This document shows positions 21,754-33,323 of a stretch of DNA of 64,000 nucleotides, in pieces. Position 1 is the stretch's first letter. Each line of letters begins with the position of its first letter. The position numbers and the translations under genes are program-made. Source of the stretch: Triangularia verruculosa (taxonomy: Eukaryota; Ascomycota; Sordariomycetes; Sordariales; Podosporaceae). The notes beneath the pieces are model-generated. The model was not told the origin of the DNA, ran no database searches, and worked only from the letters and a program-made list of their open reading frames with translations. The stretch spans positions 1-64,000 of the forward strand of contig MU863934.1 in NCBI GenBank assembly GCA_033296885.1. Direction: 5' to 3'.

Positions 21754-23936
21754 TTAGATGCCCAATGCTCTCTGCTCAAACATCAACCGTCTACTTACGC
21801 ACTGCGGTACTCCAAACCGTTCCGAAACACCCTCAAGAGGTGTCACCGTGTATTTTTTGTCCTTCAGTGCTCTTGTGAGCTTTTCTGCAATCGGATCAAA
21901 TGTTCCCCCCGCATGGATGACCAATGCCAAAGCCCGCTCGAACCACGGCCTCGCCCGACTCCAAGACGACCGCTGTTGGTAGCCCATCCCAACAGAAATA
22001 TGCAAAGTCAGAGCCGTGCAAACAGAGTACTGCGCCCTTGGTACTAGGACGATGCGCTCGACAACGTCGGCGGCGTATTCCAAGATTTCGTCGCAAGAGG
22101 CTTGACGGTGAGCATCTCGATATAAAAATGCGAGGCGGCGACAGATCCTCAAGTCCGGGTTGCTCACCCTCTCAGCGTTTCTTAGGCGCGCCTTAAGAGA
22201 TCTCCACGCCTGTTTGAGTTCCTGGCGGGCTGCCGCTTTGTCTTCGCGTGATATGTACCACGAGGCTAGACTGCATCGAGCTTGGATTGCCTGGGTCTCT
22301 AATTTCTCTGGGTATCTCTCGCACAGAATGATGAGTCGGGATAAAACCCGATCAACGCCAGTCATGTTTGACGAAGACCACAGACCCGCCAAGCGTAACT
22401 GCTCGCTTACCGTGGCCACATCGCTTGACTCTTCCAAGATCTGTGTCTGGGAGCCGGTGTGGGCGTCCAAACTCTCAGGGACTATCGCAGTGTCTGCGGT
22501 GGAAGGGATCTCCAGGGGGCGGCCATCTTTGATCTCATCCCAGCTATCCAGGAGCTTGAAGGTAAAAGTTTTGGCATGTTCATAACGGCCCCAAGACTGA
22601 TGCAGATCCACCAGGCGGAGAAAATGTACCAGAGTATTGCGGTGTCGTGGACCCCAGCGGCAGAGCATCTCAGCTGTGAGCCAGTTCAATGCTTCATCGG
22701 CCTGATCCATCTTCTGGCGCTTAGCATACATGACGGCAAGCATGTATACGGCCTTGATTGTGCGTGGATGTGTAGAAGATAGACTGTTCTTAAAGATCGT
22801 GATGGCGTTCAAGAGCTTACTTTCAGCGGCGTTGGTTTCTCCTTCTACATCAGCTCGCAGCGCTGTAGCCACCAACTCATCCAGCGCTGACATCGACATG
22901 TCCGAATATCTGACACAAGTTTTGCGGCGAAATTGCTCTTCGCCGCGTTTTCTTCGGAAGTAACTCTAGCCATCGATGATAGCTCGCCAGTTAAGTCTCC
23001 GGAAGCTGGGCTGGGTGGCTCTGGGAGCCGTGTCGGGGTTTCTGGGAGCTGAGCAGGTGTTTCGTATGTGATACTGGCCGGGGTCGGTCCATCTGCTCCC
23101 ATTTGTAAGTGGTACATCTTAGAGTTATTGCTCTCATGTTCAACTAACCCATCGCATCTGGGAGATCCTCGTCCCCCGGGGGAAGTTCATAAATGCGGCT
23201 AACTCCCTGGAAACGATCGTATGTCTTTCTGACTCTGCCCTCAGTCCAAGTCTGTCCCCCGTATTGGAACTGAGTTCCACGAGGGTGCCGCTCATTGGCC
23301 TTGTTCATCATCCAAGTCGCCCTTCCTTTCGTCAGGTATTTCGACCACTTCCAAATCTTGAACCTCTCTTTGTACATCTTGTCCCTTTTCGACAATGTTA
23401 GAATGGACATTGGAAAGAGGAGGACCAACTCACGTAGCCGAGAACTGATGCCGTTCCCGCATCGTTTGGATCGTAAGAGGAAGGGGCATTTTCTGAACCA
23501 TATAAAGCTCTTGAATGAGCGGTTTATTCTGCTCCCATTCCGGATCCAGCGGTGCGACCATGCGGGGCTTGCGAGGTTTTGGCCTACTCGCAGCGGTGGT
23601 GCTGGCCGCTGGAGGGTTCAGTGGCACATGAGGGCCAAAACGTTCTGGCGGTTGCATGGTAAGTTTACTCCCACTCTCGTAGTGGGATGCAACATGTACA
23701 GCGGCTTGGCTCGTGAAATCATGTCGCTCCTGATGCGCTTGGTGGACGCCATTCGCATGTGTTTGGCCTTCTCGAAAGTTGCCCGTGAAATATGATGGGA
23801 GTGCAGTGGGTGTGGGTGGCGGAAGGATAGATGATCCCCCAAAAGGGGATCGATGTTGTCCTGTCGTGCCCGATGGAACAGCGTGGGAGCTTGAGCCTTC
23901 TGAAAAGTGCCAAACGGGTTGCGTCCAAGGATCCAT
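21754..23936 (-). CDS. Clr5-domain protein with TPR-like C-terminus (central splice uncertain)
   Basis: Exon 1 is 23936-23434 and exon 2 is 23384-23149, joined by a 49-bp intron (GTGAGT..CTAAC..AAAAG) that restores HQFSATDKMYKERFKIWKWSKYL. With the upstream DPEWEQNKPLIQELYM this is the Clr5 domain (about residues 130-195), named after a fission-yeast silencing factor. The third exon ends at 21754 and carries TPR-like helices: LLNAITIFKNSLSSTHPRTI, AVMYAKRQKMDQADEAL, and a C-terminal pair near WFERALALVIHAGGTFDP. The junction from exon 2 (donor GTTAGT) to exon 3 is uncertain. The frame-consistent acceptor is at 22887, giving 623 residues but a 262-bp intron. That intron contains a proline-rich open stretch (23097-22905) that could itself be an exon. 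Possible role: chromatin or signalling adaptor; function not established. Confidence 0.75.
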
Positions 23937-25267
23937 CGCCGGTTATACTGTGTTCTGTATGGTGTGTAGAACATAAGGTCTTGGCTTGATGAGAAAGAAG
24001 GGGTGACGAAAAAAGGTGATGATGGTGGGAAGCGAGGTAAAATGGGGGGAAGTCTGGTACGTGTGAGAAAGACCGAGTGTTAAGTGGTTTCAGAGTGTGA
24101 GCTGCAATCCAAAGCTTGGCGATTGAGCAGTGGTGAGGCGACGGTTTGTCGCTGTGTTGGCTGTGTTGGCTATGTTGGCCCGACAAGGCGCGGCTGTCCT
24201 CTCAGGCAACAAAAAAGGCAACAAAAGACCTTGAAAGGGCCAGGGCGGCAAAATGCAAGCAAAGAGACGCAACGAAAATATTGAAAAGTCTTGAAAGGGC
24301 CAGGAGCGGCACGTTGCCAGGTGTGCCCGAGGTAAATGCAGCCATTACGCCGAACTTCTGTAGAACTTTTTAACTTCCAATCAGCAAAAGGTCAACCTGA
24401 GCACCCCTGGGTTTGGAGTTGCACGGGCTCTCTATTCTTGTAAAGAAAACAAAGTCTACAGAAGATCTTGAGATGCAGTTACCGATGGCAGATTGTCACT
24501 CAACGAAAGGTTTTGCAAAGGCTGCCATGAGAACGAAACTATATAATATATTCAGTATGCGAACTTGTTGACTATCCTATGTGCTTTTTCAAGCACCTCT
24601 CCTCAGTAAAACATTCTTACATTCACTCTTTTTCTAGCGAAATCGTGGACATAACAATGACTTACAAAGTGAGTATATCTTACCACCGGGGCTTCGCCCT
24701 CACCCTTCCCTACGCACCTCCCAACAATGCACTTGTGGTTGGCTGATTCGAGCCGGCGCAGCATACCCCTCCTTCGACCGCCACAGCTCCCAAGGGCTTT
24801 AGCGATGCACTGATGCACTATCTCAACGAGGGCCCAAAGGACCAACCCTTTCACGGAATTGGGAGTGCAGTCCACAGGCCTGGCCAGTTGATCTCTGCCA
24901 CGCCGCCTTTGCAAAGCAAGTCGAGGTCATCGAGTCTCGGTTACATCGTTATGGAGGAGGTTGGGACAGGTTCCGACAAGCCTGTTACACAACATTAATA
25001 TATGTGCATGTGGCAGCTCAACAGTTCGCTGTCTGGTTGGGCAGTTAGTTACGTGGAGGAACTTTAGAGTATCAAGCCTTACGCTGCTTCCTGGTCATGT
25101 CCGGTCCATAAAAGGGAGCTGAGATCGCGAGAATTTGGGTACCTACCCAGACAGAAAATCAAGCCAATTCTCTCTTTCTTATCACCACAACAAGCCTTCC
25201 CTAGTTGCATTAACCATAGCCAGCCGTATTGGTCTTAAACCCAAGCTCTACACAGCAGGCGAAGGTC
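23937..25267. promoter_or_regulatory. Divergent promoter region
   Basis: About 1.3 kb between the Clr5-type gene (-) and the AAA ATPase gene (+). It includes small imperfect direct repeats near 24150-24305 and a pyrimidine-rich leader just before 25268. No gene is supported. Confidence 0.5.
24150..24305. repeat. Short imperfect direct repeats
   Basis: A CTGTGTTGG word is repeated almost in tandem at 24153-24180. A 16-base stretch TTGAAAGGGCCAGG(G/A)GC occurs twice about 60 bases apart (near 24230 and 24290). GGCAACAAAA is also doubled near 24210-24225. They look like local slippage products. Confidence 0.5.
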
Positions 25268-27649
25268 ATGGCGGACTCGGAAATGGAATATGAATCGAGA
25301 GACCCTGGCTCCTTTGTTGGCGACGAATCGGAAATGGACGACGACTCGGGGTCTGATGCGGCATCTCCGGCACTATTCGACTTCTCCGACGCTTTCGGAG
25401 CTGGGACAGCACGGCCTCATCGCGAAGGCACAGGACTTTCTTGCCAGTTGAAATCATACGACTCCCTCTACAATGCAACAGGCTACAGGCAGCTACTCCA
25501 AACTGGATCCTCTGCTTCACTCGAAGACGACCGATATGCACATTCATTCAAGGCTGCCCTGATTGTCACCAGATTCTTCAAGCGTGACCGCAGCATCGAG
25601 TACACAGAGCTTCAAATTAGGTCCCCTCATATGAAAGCCGCTATCAAATCCGTGATACCTGCTTACCGCACGCTGGATATAGTCGCTCAACACATTGTTT
25701 TGCGCGACGAGTCGCAATGCATCTTTCACTTCCGAAACAAACTCATGGCTTACGGTAACAGCACTCAAGACCAGAGAGCGTCGAGACACATCTCCTTCCT
25801 GATACAATATGTCTATGGTTCCCTCGCGTCCTCCATACTTTCGTTTATCGCCCTCATGGAGAACCCCGCCCTGGTACCCTCTTTCGATTTTCTGAATCTC
25901 TGGATGGTGTTCCGACCAGGTGACCTCGTCTACATTAAAGGCAGTTCTCAAAAGCGCATTGGTCATGGGTGTGTCTATCGCTTCGTCAAGATGGAGAGGT
26001 GCAAATGCGAGGTTCGGTTCTGCTCAAAATCCAAATGGGACCTGACACTTGAAGGTATTAACTATGATGGTACTGCGTTTGGATATATGACCACGTTTAT
26101 CTCGATCAGTCCCTTTGACGGTAACCGGCAAATTCGAGATCTAGTTGCCTTTCCGCTCAAGTATCATCCCGAAGAGCAATCACTCCGACAGAGATTACTG
26201 CTAAGGGGGGCCAAGTTTGCTCAATTGCATGGTCAACATTATCGACAATACTCAGGCATTGCCAGTATGTTCGGTTTTGATCACAACAGCCGATCGGGAA
26301 AGGACATTATGGTAGGTTCCTCACCCCTGAAACACCCTTGTGTCAGTAAGGTCACCCGCGTGCTGACAGCGGCACGACTACCTAGGTTGAAGGGAGAATA
26401 ATGGTGGATGCGGACGCATTTGACCAAGCTCTTCCGTTTCGCTCACCAACTCTTATTCAGTCCAAACAGAAGTTCAATCCAGACGATGCACACACCTCCA
26501 TGACTGAGGAGGACTACCTCATATGCTCCGATGAGATTGCCGGATACTCATTGAATGAACGGAAGTGGGGGTTCTTCAAAGTTGACTTGATCCAAGAAGT
26601 TGAGTTCGATGATGATGCCTTTGAGCAACTCATGATCGACGAGCGGGCCAAGAGGCAACTTCTGTCTTTGGTGAGAGTCCATGAGAATGAGACGCTTCAT
26701 TTTGATGACTTCATCAAAGGCAAGGGCAAAGGCATGATCTTTCTGCTACATGGAGACCCGGGAGTAGGAAAGACTTTGGCAGCAGGTGAGCAGTCTCATA
26801 CAAAGGCACCATCCCGTCGAGTTAACTTGGGCCTAACATGTCTTGCTATAGAGAGCATTGCGGATGTCTGCAAGAAGCCGCTGTTGCGGGTAGATGCTTC
26901 TGCCTTCGGGACAAAAGCTGAATCTGTTGAAACATCCCTCGCGGAGGCACTAAAAAATGCAGAGAGATGGCAGGCTGTAGCTTTACTTGACGAGGCCGAC
27001 GTGTTCCTCGAACAACGCCGGAACAACGAACTTGAGCGCAACAACGTCGTCTCAGGTAAGACTTCTCCAATAGCGGCCACATGCATCAACCTGCCGAGAT
27101 CATGTACCTAGGTAGCTAACTCAAGTACACATCGTAGTGTTTCTTCGATCCCTAGAGTACTACAAGGGAATTCTCTTTCTTACCACCAACCGCATCGGCG
27201 TTTTCGACAAGGCCTTCAAATCCAGAATCCATCTTGCCATCCATTTTCCTCCTTTGTCGTTCGACATACGTCTGAGTTTGTGGGACGCCTTCATTTCCAA
27301 GGCATCCAGTGAAAGCGCCCAAGTGCTAGGGCGCAGCGGCTCCCTTACACAACTTGCTATGGAGGAGCTCAACGGCCGTCAAATTAAGAACATTGTTCGT
27401 ACTGCGTTCGCCCTAGCCGTTAGTGAGGGGACGACCATCCAGCTTGAGCATATCACCATGGCTCTCGACGCGATGAAGGCGTTCGAAGATGATTTTGACG
27501 CCTCTCAACGACAAAACCGCTCTGAGAGGACTTCGAAGCAGACTAAGAGGCGGTTAGAGGAAGGCCGCGACGTTGATGAGGAACCGCTGGACAGTGAAGG
27601 AAGCATATGTGGTGACTTTTTGGGGAAAAGACCTAGGCTGCATTTCTAG
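25268..27649 (+). CDS. AAA ATPase with DUF7025-like N-terminal region
   Basis: Four exons (25268-26311, 26386-26785, 26852-27055, 27138-27649) give 719 residues. All junctions keep frame, with GTAGGT, GTGAGC and GTAAGA donors. The N-terminus is acidic, followed by a region (about residues 85-330) of the type called DUF7025 in fungal AAA proteins, with FRPGDLVYIKG and the domain end AFPLKYHP. The ATPase domain has Walker A GDPGVGKT at 471-478, Walker B LLDEAD at 526-531, a sensor-1-like LTTNR and an arginine-finger-like FKSRIH, so it looks catalytically intact. The second intron splits just after Walker A (TLAAG/ESIADV), as in relatives. The C-terminus is charged, with KRRLEEGRD. Substrates are unknown; such proteins are numerous in filamentous fungi and resemble Bcs1-like remodelers. 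The start is the first ATG of the frame. Confidence 0.9.
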
Positions 27650-28826
27650 ATAGGGACCTAGGTACCATGGCTATTGGAGACTGAACAGGAGAGACTCAAT
27701 CCTGCATGATAAGACGAGGTAATGACTTTCACTCCTGAACAATTGTTGCGAGATGCGATAGGCACTTGAAGTATTCATAGATACTTTACCTTACGTACAT
27801 CTTTGTCATGAAACCATTCGTCATATTCCCGATTTACTTATCCACCAAAGCTACTTTACCCAACACATATCTTCCCACAAGCATGAACAGCCATCAAAAG
27901 ACGATACCTTACCTTGGAAAAAAAGTGCCTCAAACTCCTCTGACTAAACCACTGCACTCTATTCGATCGGCTACTACTCTAGACTGCACAGTCCGCAGAT
28001 TTCCCGCCCTACTGATATTGTCGTTCTGCCCAATAGTCCACTGAAAGACTCCAGCGTTCTCAACATATTCTAAGGTCATCCATCAGTTTAAACCTCCATG
28101 ATGTACAGTTCAAGAGGCTTACGCGTCAGGTGGCTGATTACCTAGTTCACCTTTCCATCTCATACCCCTGGCTTTCCCAGTGCCGAACCTGGAGCGTGAG
28201 GCGTCCAATGATGGGATACCAAGTGATAATGTATGTACCTTATGTCTGACCGAAATTGAACCGTGTCTCAAAATCATATGACGAAGAGGGTGGATACGTG
28301 AATCTGCCTAATTCATCTTCATTGAATGTCATATCCCCCCTTAATCTCCTAACCTGGAAGCTATAAGAAGCCTTGAAACTATTGGTCGCCAAGACTTGCT
28401 ACATTTGGCTGTTTTCCTTATTTACAGTAAATAGAGCTTCGCTCCAATCATCCGACAGGACTGACAACACTTGGTCACGTAGGCCGGTTGTTCACGTTTA
28501 TCTTCTGTTGCTGCCCGTATATGCTACGTTATAATCAATCCAGCCTCATCAATGACCAGTGATTACGATTATTGGAGTGGACGCTATAGTCTGCGAGTCA
28601 TCAATCTCCATATTCCTCCGCTCTGCGCTGATAATTTGATCTCATCACAATGATTCCCTACATTAATACTGCATATCGTACCAAGTGGATATCCCCCAAC
28701 CCAAAGCGTAATATAGAAACAAAAGCGAGTACTTGTAGAAGTTTGAACATCCCCCGCGGCATCAACTCAGCCCTTACGCGGTAACAATTCGTATACAAAA
28801 CTAGGGCCGGCTTTCCGCATCACTTT
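27650..28826. other. Shared 3' region between convergent genes
   Basis: About 1.2 kb, somewhat AT-rich, between the AAA ATPase gene (+) and the methionine-rich gene (-). No coding frame or structured element is supported. Confidence 0.5.
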
Positions 28827-30431
28827 TCATGGGGAGCGAGCCATGTTACCCTCCGACATGCCCTTGTCCATCATGTGGCCCATCGAGACGTACCGCGACA
28901 GCCAACTGACTTCGCGAGCTTTGTGGCCATTGCATCCCTTGCAACCCTTGCGAGCCTGCTCGAGTCCAATCATGCCAGCGCTGACACCGTTCTTCTGGCC
29001 AGCGGTAGCAGCGAGGCCAGTCCAGCTCAGACGTTTGCTACCCTTTTTGGTCTGAGAGGCAGCGTGGTAGTTGGACATGGCAGCGATCTCGCGCTTCTCA
29101 GCGCAGTCCCGGTCAATCATCATGTTGCTGTCCATGCAGCTAGGGGCCCCGGAAGAAGCACCCATCGACATTTGGGCAGGGAACATCATCATCATGTAGT
29201 CCTCCATCATCAAACCAGAGCACATCATCTGCATGCTCATGGCGGTCCGGCTCATCTTGCCCATGGACATGGCCTTCTTGTTATCCATGATGAAAACTCC
29301 TCCGCAGAAACGGCCGCTCATGTTTTGGCGCACGCTCTCGAGAACACCCATCTGCGCAAATGGGTCGGTGGTCATGGCGAAGTGCTCCATGTGGACGCCC
29401 TTGCGGTCGTTCATCATCATATCCATCGACTGGTGGTGGGCGGGCTCGCTGTCCATGTTGGATTCGCCACGGGGCATCATGAACTCGCAAGCGGCAGCAC
29501 CGAAGGTATAGATCTCGAGCTTGCACATCTTCTCGGCGGGCAGGTCGGAGCAGAGCTGAGCCATAGCCTGGGAGACTAGAACAGCGCTGTCGTTGTGGCA
29601 CATGACGACGCAACGGTGCATGGAGTCGTCAAGAAGAGCAGTGCGCATCTGGGCGTAGAGGTTTCGGCGAACTTGGCTGGGCATCATCATGCAGCGCTGG
29701 AGCATCATGCACATCATATCAAAGGGCATACCCCAGGTAGGCATGCAGATACACATCATGGGGCGGTTGAACATGCGGGACAACATGGGAAGGGTCTGCT
29801 GGTGGCAGTGACGGGAGCTGGTACTGGGTTAGCTTCGACGAACAAGCAGTTGAATAAATGGGTTGAAGACATAGTACCTCATGCCCATACCACCCGTAAA
29901 CATCCACTTCTCATTGTCCATCTCCTGGCCCATCATCCATCCCTCGGATTCCATGGCACACATGTGCATCTGCTCCTTGCCGTTCAGCATCCAGCACATG
30001 CCCATGACCATCATGGCGCAGGTGCACATCCACATGGCAAACATGGCACCAGGCATCATAATCCAGAGGGGGATGGCCATCACCATCATGCAGATTTCCA
30101 TGCAAGTGAGCATAGTGTGCATTATCATGTCGCCCATGTCGGCCCACGACATGTGCTTGCGTTGAGTGAGCATAGCCCAGCACATTCCGGGCATCATCCG
30201 CATCATCTGCATCATCTCTTGCCACACCATCGACCACATCGGCTGCTGGGATCGAGGAGTGGTGCCGCAGGCGCCATCGCAGAGTGGTGGGATGTATGTA
30301 ACTGGGGCAGCCATCATGGACTTCATGGCGGCGGGTTTCATGTTCATGTTGGCCATCATGGGCATGATATTTGGGTATGAACCGGTCGTTGGTGATACCG
30401 CTGGAGATTCAGGTGGTGAGAATCGGGGCAT
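28827..30431 (-). CDS. Methionine-rich, lipase-like membrane protein, unusual
   Basis: Exons 30431-29878 and 29817-28827 (60-bp intron; GTACTA donor, GCTAAC branch, TACCAG acceptor) give 514 residues, of which about 100 are Met (~47 of the first 184). The minus strand is the real one because non-Met positions keep protein-like motifs: LCSDLPAEK, KLEIYTFGAAACEF (285-297), HMEHFAMTTDPFAQMGVL (327-344) and EKREIAAMSNYHAASQTKKG. These resemble the strands around the active site of lipase/alpha-beta-hydrolase folds (V-Y-T-F-G and H..DP). The nucleophile elbow, usually HSxGA, reads CHNDSA (258-263), so activity is doubtful. Two hydrophobic, Met/Cys-rich segments at about 103-149 look membrane-embedded. 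An alternative upstream ATG at 30511 (good context) is in a different frame, separated by a 14-bp tandem duplication; see findings. Function unknown; copper/heme binding or redox buffering by Met is speculation. Confidence 0.75.
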
Positions 30432-30449
30432 GACCTCGAGGGCGCGTAA

Positions 30450-30477
30450 AACGAGTGTGGTGTAACGAGTGTGGTGG
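30450..30477 (-). repeat. 14-bp tandem duplication at the 5' end of the Met-rich gene
   Basis: Plus-strand unit AACGAGTGTGGTGT at 30450-30463 is followed by AACGAGTGTGGTGG at 30464-30477 (13 of 14 bases identical). It lies between the ATG at 30511 and the in-frame ATG at 30431. Fourteen is not a multiple of three, so one extra unit shifts the frame. Confidence 0.9.
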
Positions 30478-30511
30478 TGAAAGCAACTTGGTTGACAGAC
30501 GGGTCGGACAT

Positions 30512-33323
30512 GATGGCGCAATCTGTGGTGATCGACTCGTTATAACTCTGAGGGTGAGGGAACGCGTGTTGCTGATTTTGGCGGTTTGTTTTTTTCCTCA
30601 CTCCAAACATTGAATTCCCTGAGCCGTGTAGCTGTCGCAGGAGAGACGTGCTGATACCGACCAACCGACATTCCAGGGACGCCAGTATATCACGAACAAA
30701 CAACCTGAGCAAAAATGCAAGCAATTTCCCGTGCGGCTGTCTCAAGTTCTTGCGCGTGTTGGTTGACGAGAAGAAAGGGCGACTGGACCCGACAGAGCGG
30801 ATGAACCCAAGCAAGGGAGGAAATGCGGGGGTCAAAATAGTGATAGTACGAGATGACTGAAAAATGACCGACATTCCTGTGTTTGACTTGATTGCAAAGA
30901 GAATACCTAATGCCGCAGGCTGCCGAGGTTGGCAGAGAGAATGGTTGATCTGCTCCGTTCCTTCTCTTGCCCGCCCGTAAATAGCGAGCGGAGCTGACTG
31001 ACCTACGCTCTTTCCCCAGAATGGCTCATTTGACATGGCTCATCCGTCGACCTGCCTTAAGGTATGGGGAGTTGCTTTTGTCCCGACCCCTCTTGCCCGC
31101 TGTTACCCACGGCGCCACCCGCAACATGACATCCCTCTTCATCGCGATTTTCAAACTTCCGAATGTGTATGTTGCTTCCAGTATCCTGCCTAGAGTTGAC
31201 TACTAATTCGATCACATACAAGAGAGACAGCTTCAGGTCCAGGCATCTCTTAGCCCTCCCACTATGCTATCTCTGCACGACATCGTCATACATCTCTCGA
31301 CACCCCTTATCTTGATTTATGACGAGGACTAACCGGTTGTTAGTAATAACACAGTAACCTCCTGTGGTCAACGCTGTCTCTCAAGCACATCTCTCTGTAG
31401 CTATAACGGCTGAAAAAACCAGCCAGCCAGCCACTAAACGGTCTCGAATAGCCAGATACTCTCAACTACTGGTCGAAAGATGGATAAGTCAGGCCACGAA
31501 GTTGCTGATCTTATCAGTTTTTGGTCAACTGCAGTGTCACCCTCCCAGAGAACAAAAGGACGTTGACTTGCATAGGAGACGAGAATCTCCGGTGCCACAG
31601 CATACCCCACATCGGACGGAACAGGTACTCAGCAAGTCTTCCGGGTCAAGGCCCTTTTATGGCTCAGCATCATCAACTTTGTTTTCCCTCTTAGCTTATC
31701 AAGTCCACACGCACATGGCAGGCTTGATGTTGAGACATCTTGATCATTTTTCACAACGTGCCCCCTATTCGCTCGCAGCACAACACCGACACGATTTTCC
31801 TCCGCAGCGTAGATGGTGGTCCTTCCCGTCCCACAAACTTGGGCAGATGTTGTTTATTTCGGGATGTCTAGATGAACCAACGCACACGATCATACCCTGG
31901 TAATCCATTCTCCCCGCAAGTTGTCACGCTATGTGCCTGTCAATCTGCAAGCCGCCCTGGATAAATCAGCCCCGCAAATGTAACATCAGCCACCACAACA
32001 ACCATACTGGACGCTCATACGTTCCCGGGGAGAATAGGAGCTTTCTTCCGTAATCATATTGACGTTTCGAGTAGCCTCTTTGCCTACCACCATCGCGGCA
32101 GGCTCTCCACCCCTGTGCCCCCCTTTCCGGCCGGCCACGTCTGATCTCTGCGATATCTCGATTCGTAGCCCAAGGTGTGGCTGCTACCCAGGTTTTGCAT
32201 CCTGATTTGCGTGTTGATCAGAGACGGATCTTCCTATCTGGGGTAAATTTTCGAACACCTATGGCGAAATAATCGGTTGTTGGACTTGGAGGTCATGTTC
32301 TGAACTTGGACTTGAAAGCGATTTTTCTGAATCTTTCTGACAGGAAATCAAGCCCGGGAATGGAGTCGAGAGACTGGACTCCCTGCCCGGCAGTCTACAC
32401 GTTCTTCTCTCGCTCTCTTGACATCATTGTGTTGCATTCAACGATAGTGAAGTCTCGAAAGGATGTGGGAGGGGACGCCGGTATATTGAGTTCGCTGGCC
32501 TGGCTCAGCGTTGCACTAAAGAGACGGTGGAAAGGGGCACCAATGGGAAGTTTCGTTCCTGCTTGACCAACAGGACCTTCTTCTTGGCGGCCGAACACAT
32601 CACCCTTGAAGGTCTCATCGTGAGGGCCAGCAGCCGTGGCATTGTTGTCCAGCACGGCACTCAGATGCTCTCTCCTGGAAACCTGTTTACTCGCTCCGTG
32701 GTATGACTCCAACCAATGGACGACGCACGACATGGCATGGTGCCTGATCTGACTACCAGGGTTACTTTCCGGTGAGCTGGTACTATATGTTCATTTACTG
32801 GCCTCTGCTGCGATCGACAATGCTCTTTCCCCTTCGCGCCAAATACCTGTGCGAGTGGATATTGAAGCTATCGCGAAGGCCAGAGCTTCCAAGCGAGGTT
32901 CGAGTTCGAAGTCTGACCTACTTTATCGCCATGCTTGTTGACATCATCTCTCATGAGAAGAGGCTCCGAAAATACAACCAGGACCTTGCCACAATCAACT
33001 GGTCGCTCCCTTCATGAAAAGAAACTTGGAATAGAGTCGCAGGCAGTGACTGCAGGCATCGGCTCTGTTGCTTCACGATCAGAGAATAGCGTCAAAGAAC
33101 CACCACCATGAGCGCTCCCTACGAAGAACACAGAGCGAGATTAGAATCTCACAAAAGGCATAAATAGAGGGTTAATCTCCTCGTTTTCATGTCCTCCTTT
33201 TCTCCAGCAAGCAGCAAGCATCAGCAGCAGCCTCAGCTTTCTCTCCTGATCTCCTCAGTCACCGAGTTTTCAAACCCAATCTTTCTTGTCCTCGACGACC
33301 AAGGAACTAATACGCATCTCAAA
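30512..33323. other. Long intergenic interval
   Basis: About 2.8 kb with several short frames on both strands, none with a recognisable domain or splice support. The frame around 32772-33017 plus (MFIYWPLLRSTMLFPLRAKY) looks slightly membrane-like but lacks a good start. The last ~150 bases are the pyrimidine-rich leader of the secreted-protein gene. Confidence 0.5.

Noticed and set aside
25229..25267. Upstream extension of the AAA ATPase frame
   Set aside because: It begins with TTG; a eukaryotic start at the ATG at 25268 is preferred.
28875..30380. Long His-rich open frames on the plus strand (28875-29579 and 29595-30380)
   Set aside because: They are the reverse reading of the ATG-rich gene (CAT codons give His). 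The minus strand has the splice signals and hydrolase-like motifs; the plus frames have none.
32306..33017. Possible small plus-strand gene (32306-32566, 32772-33017)
   Set aside because: No convincing splice pair joins the frames, and no domain is recognised.
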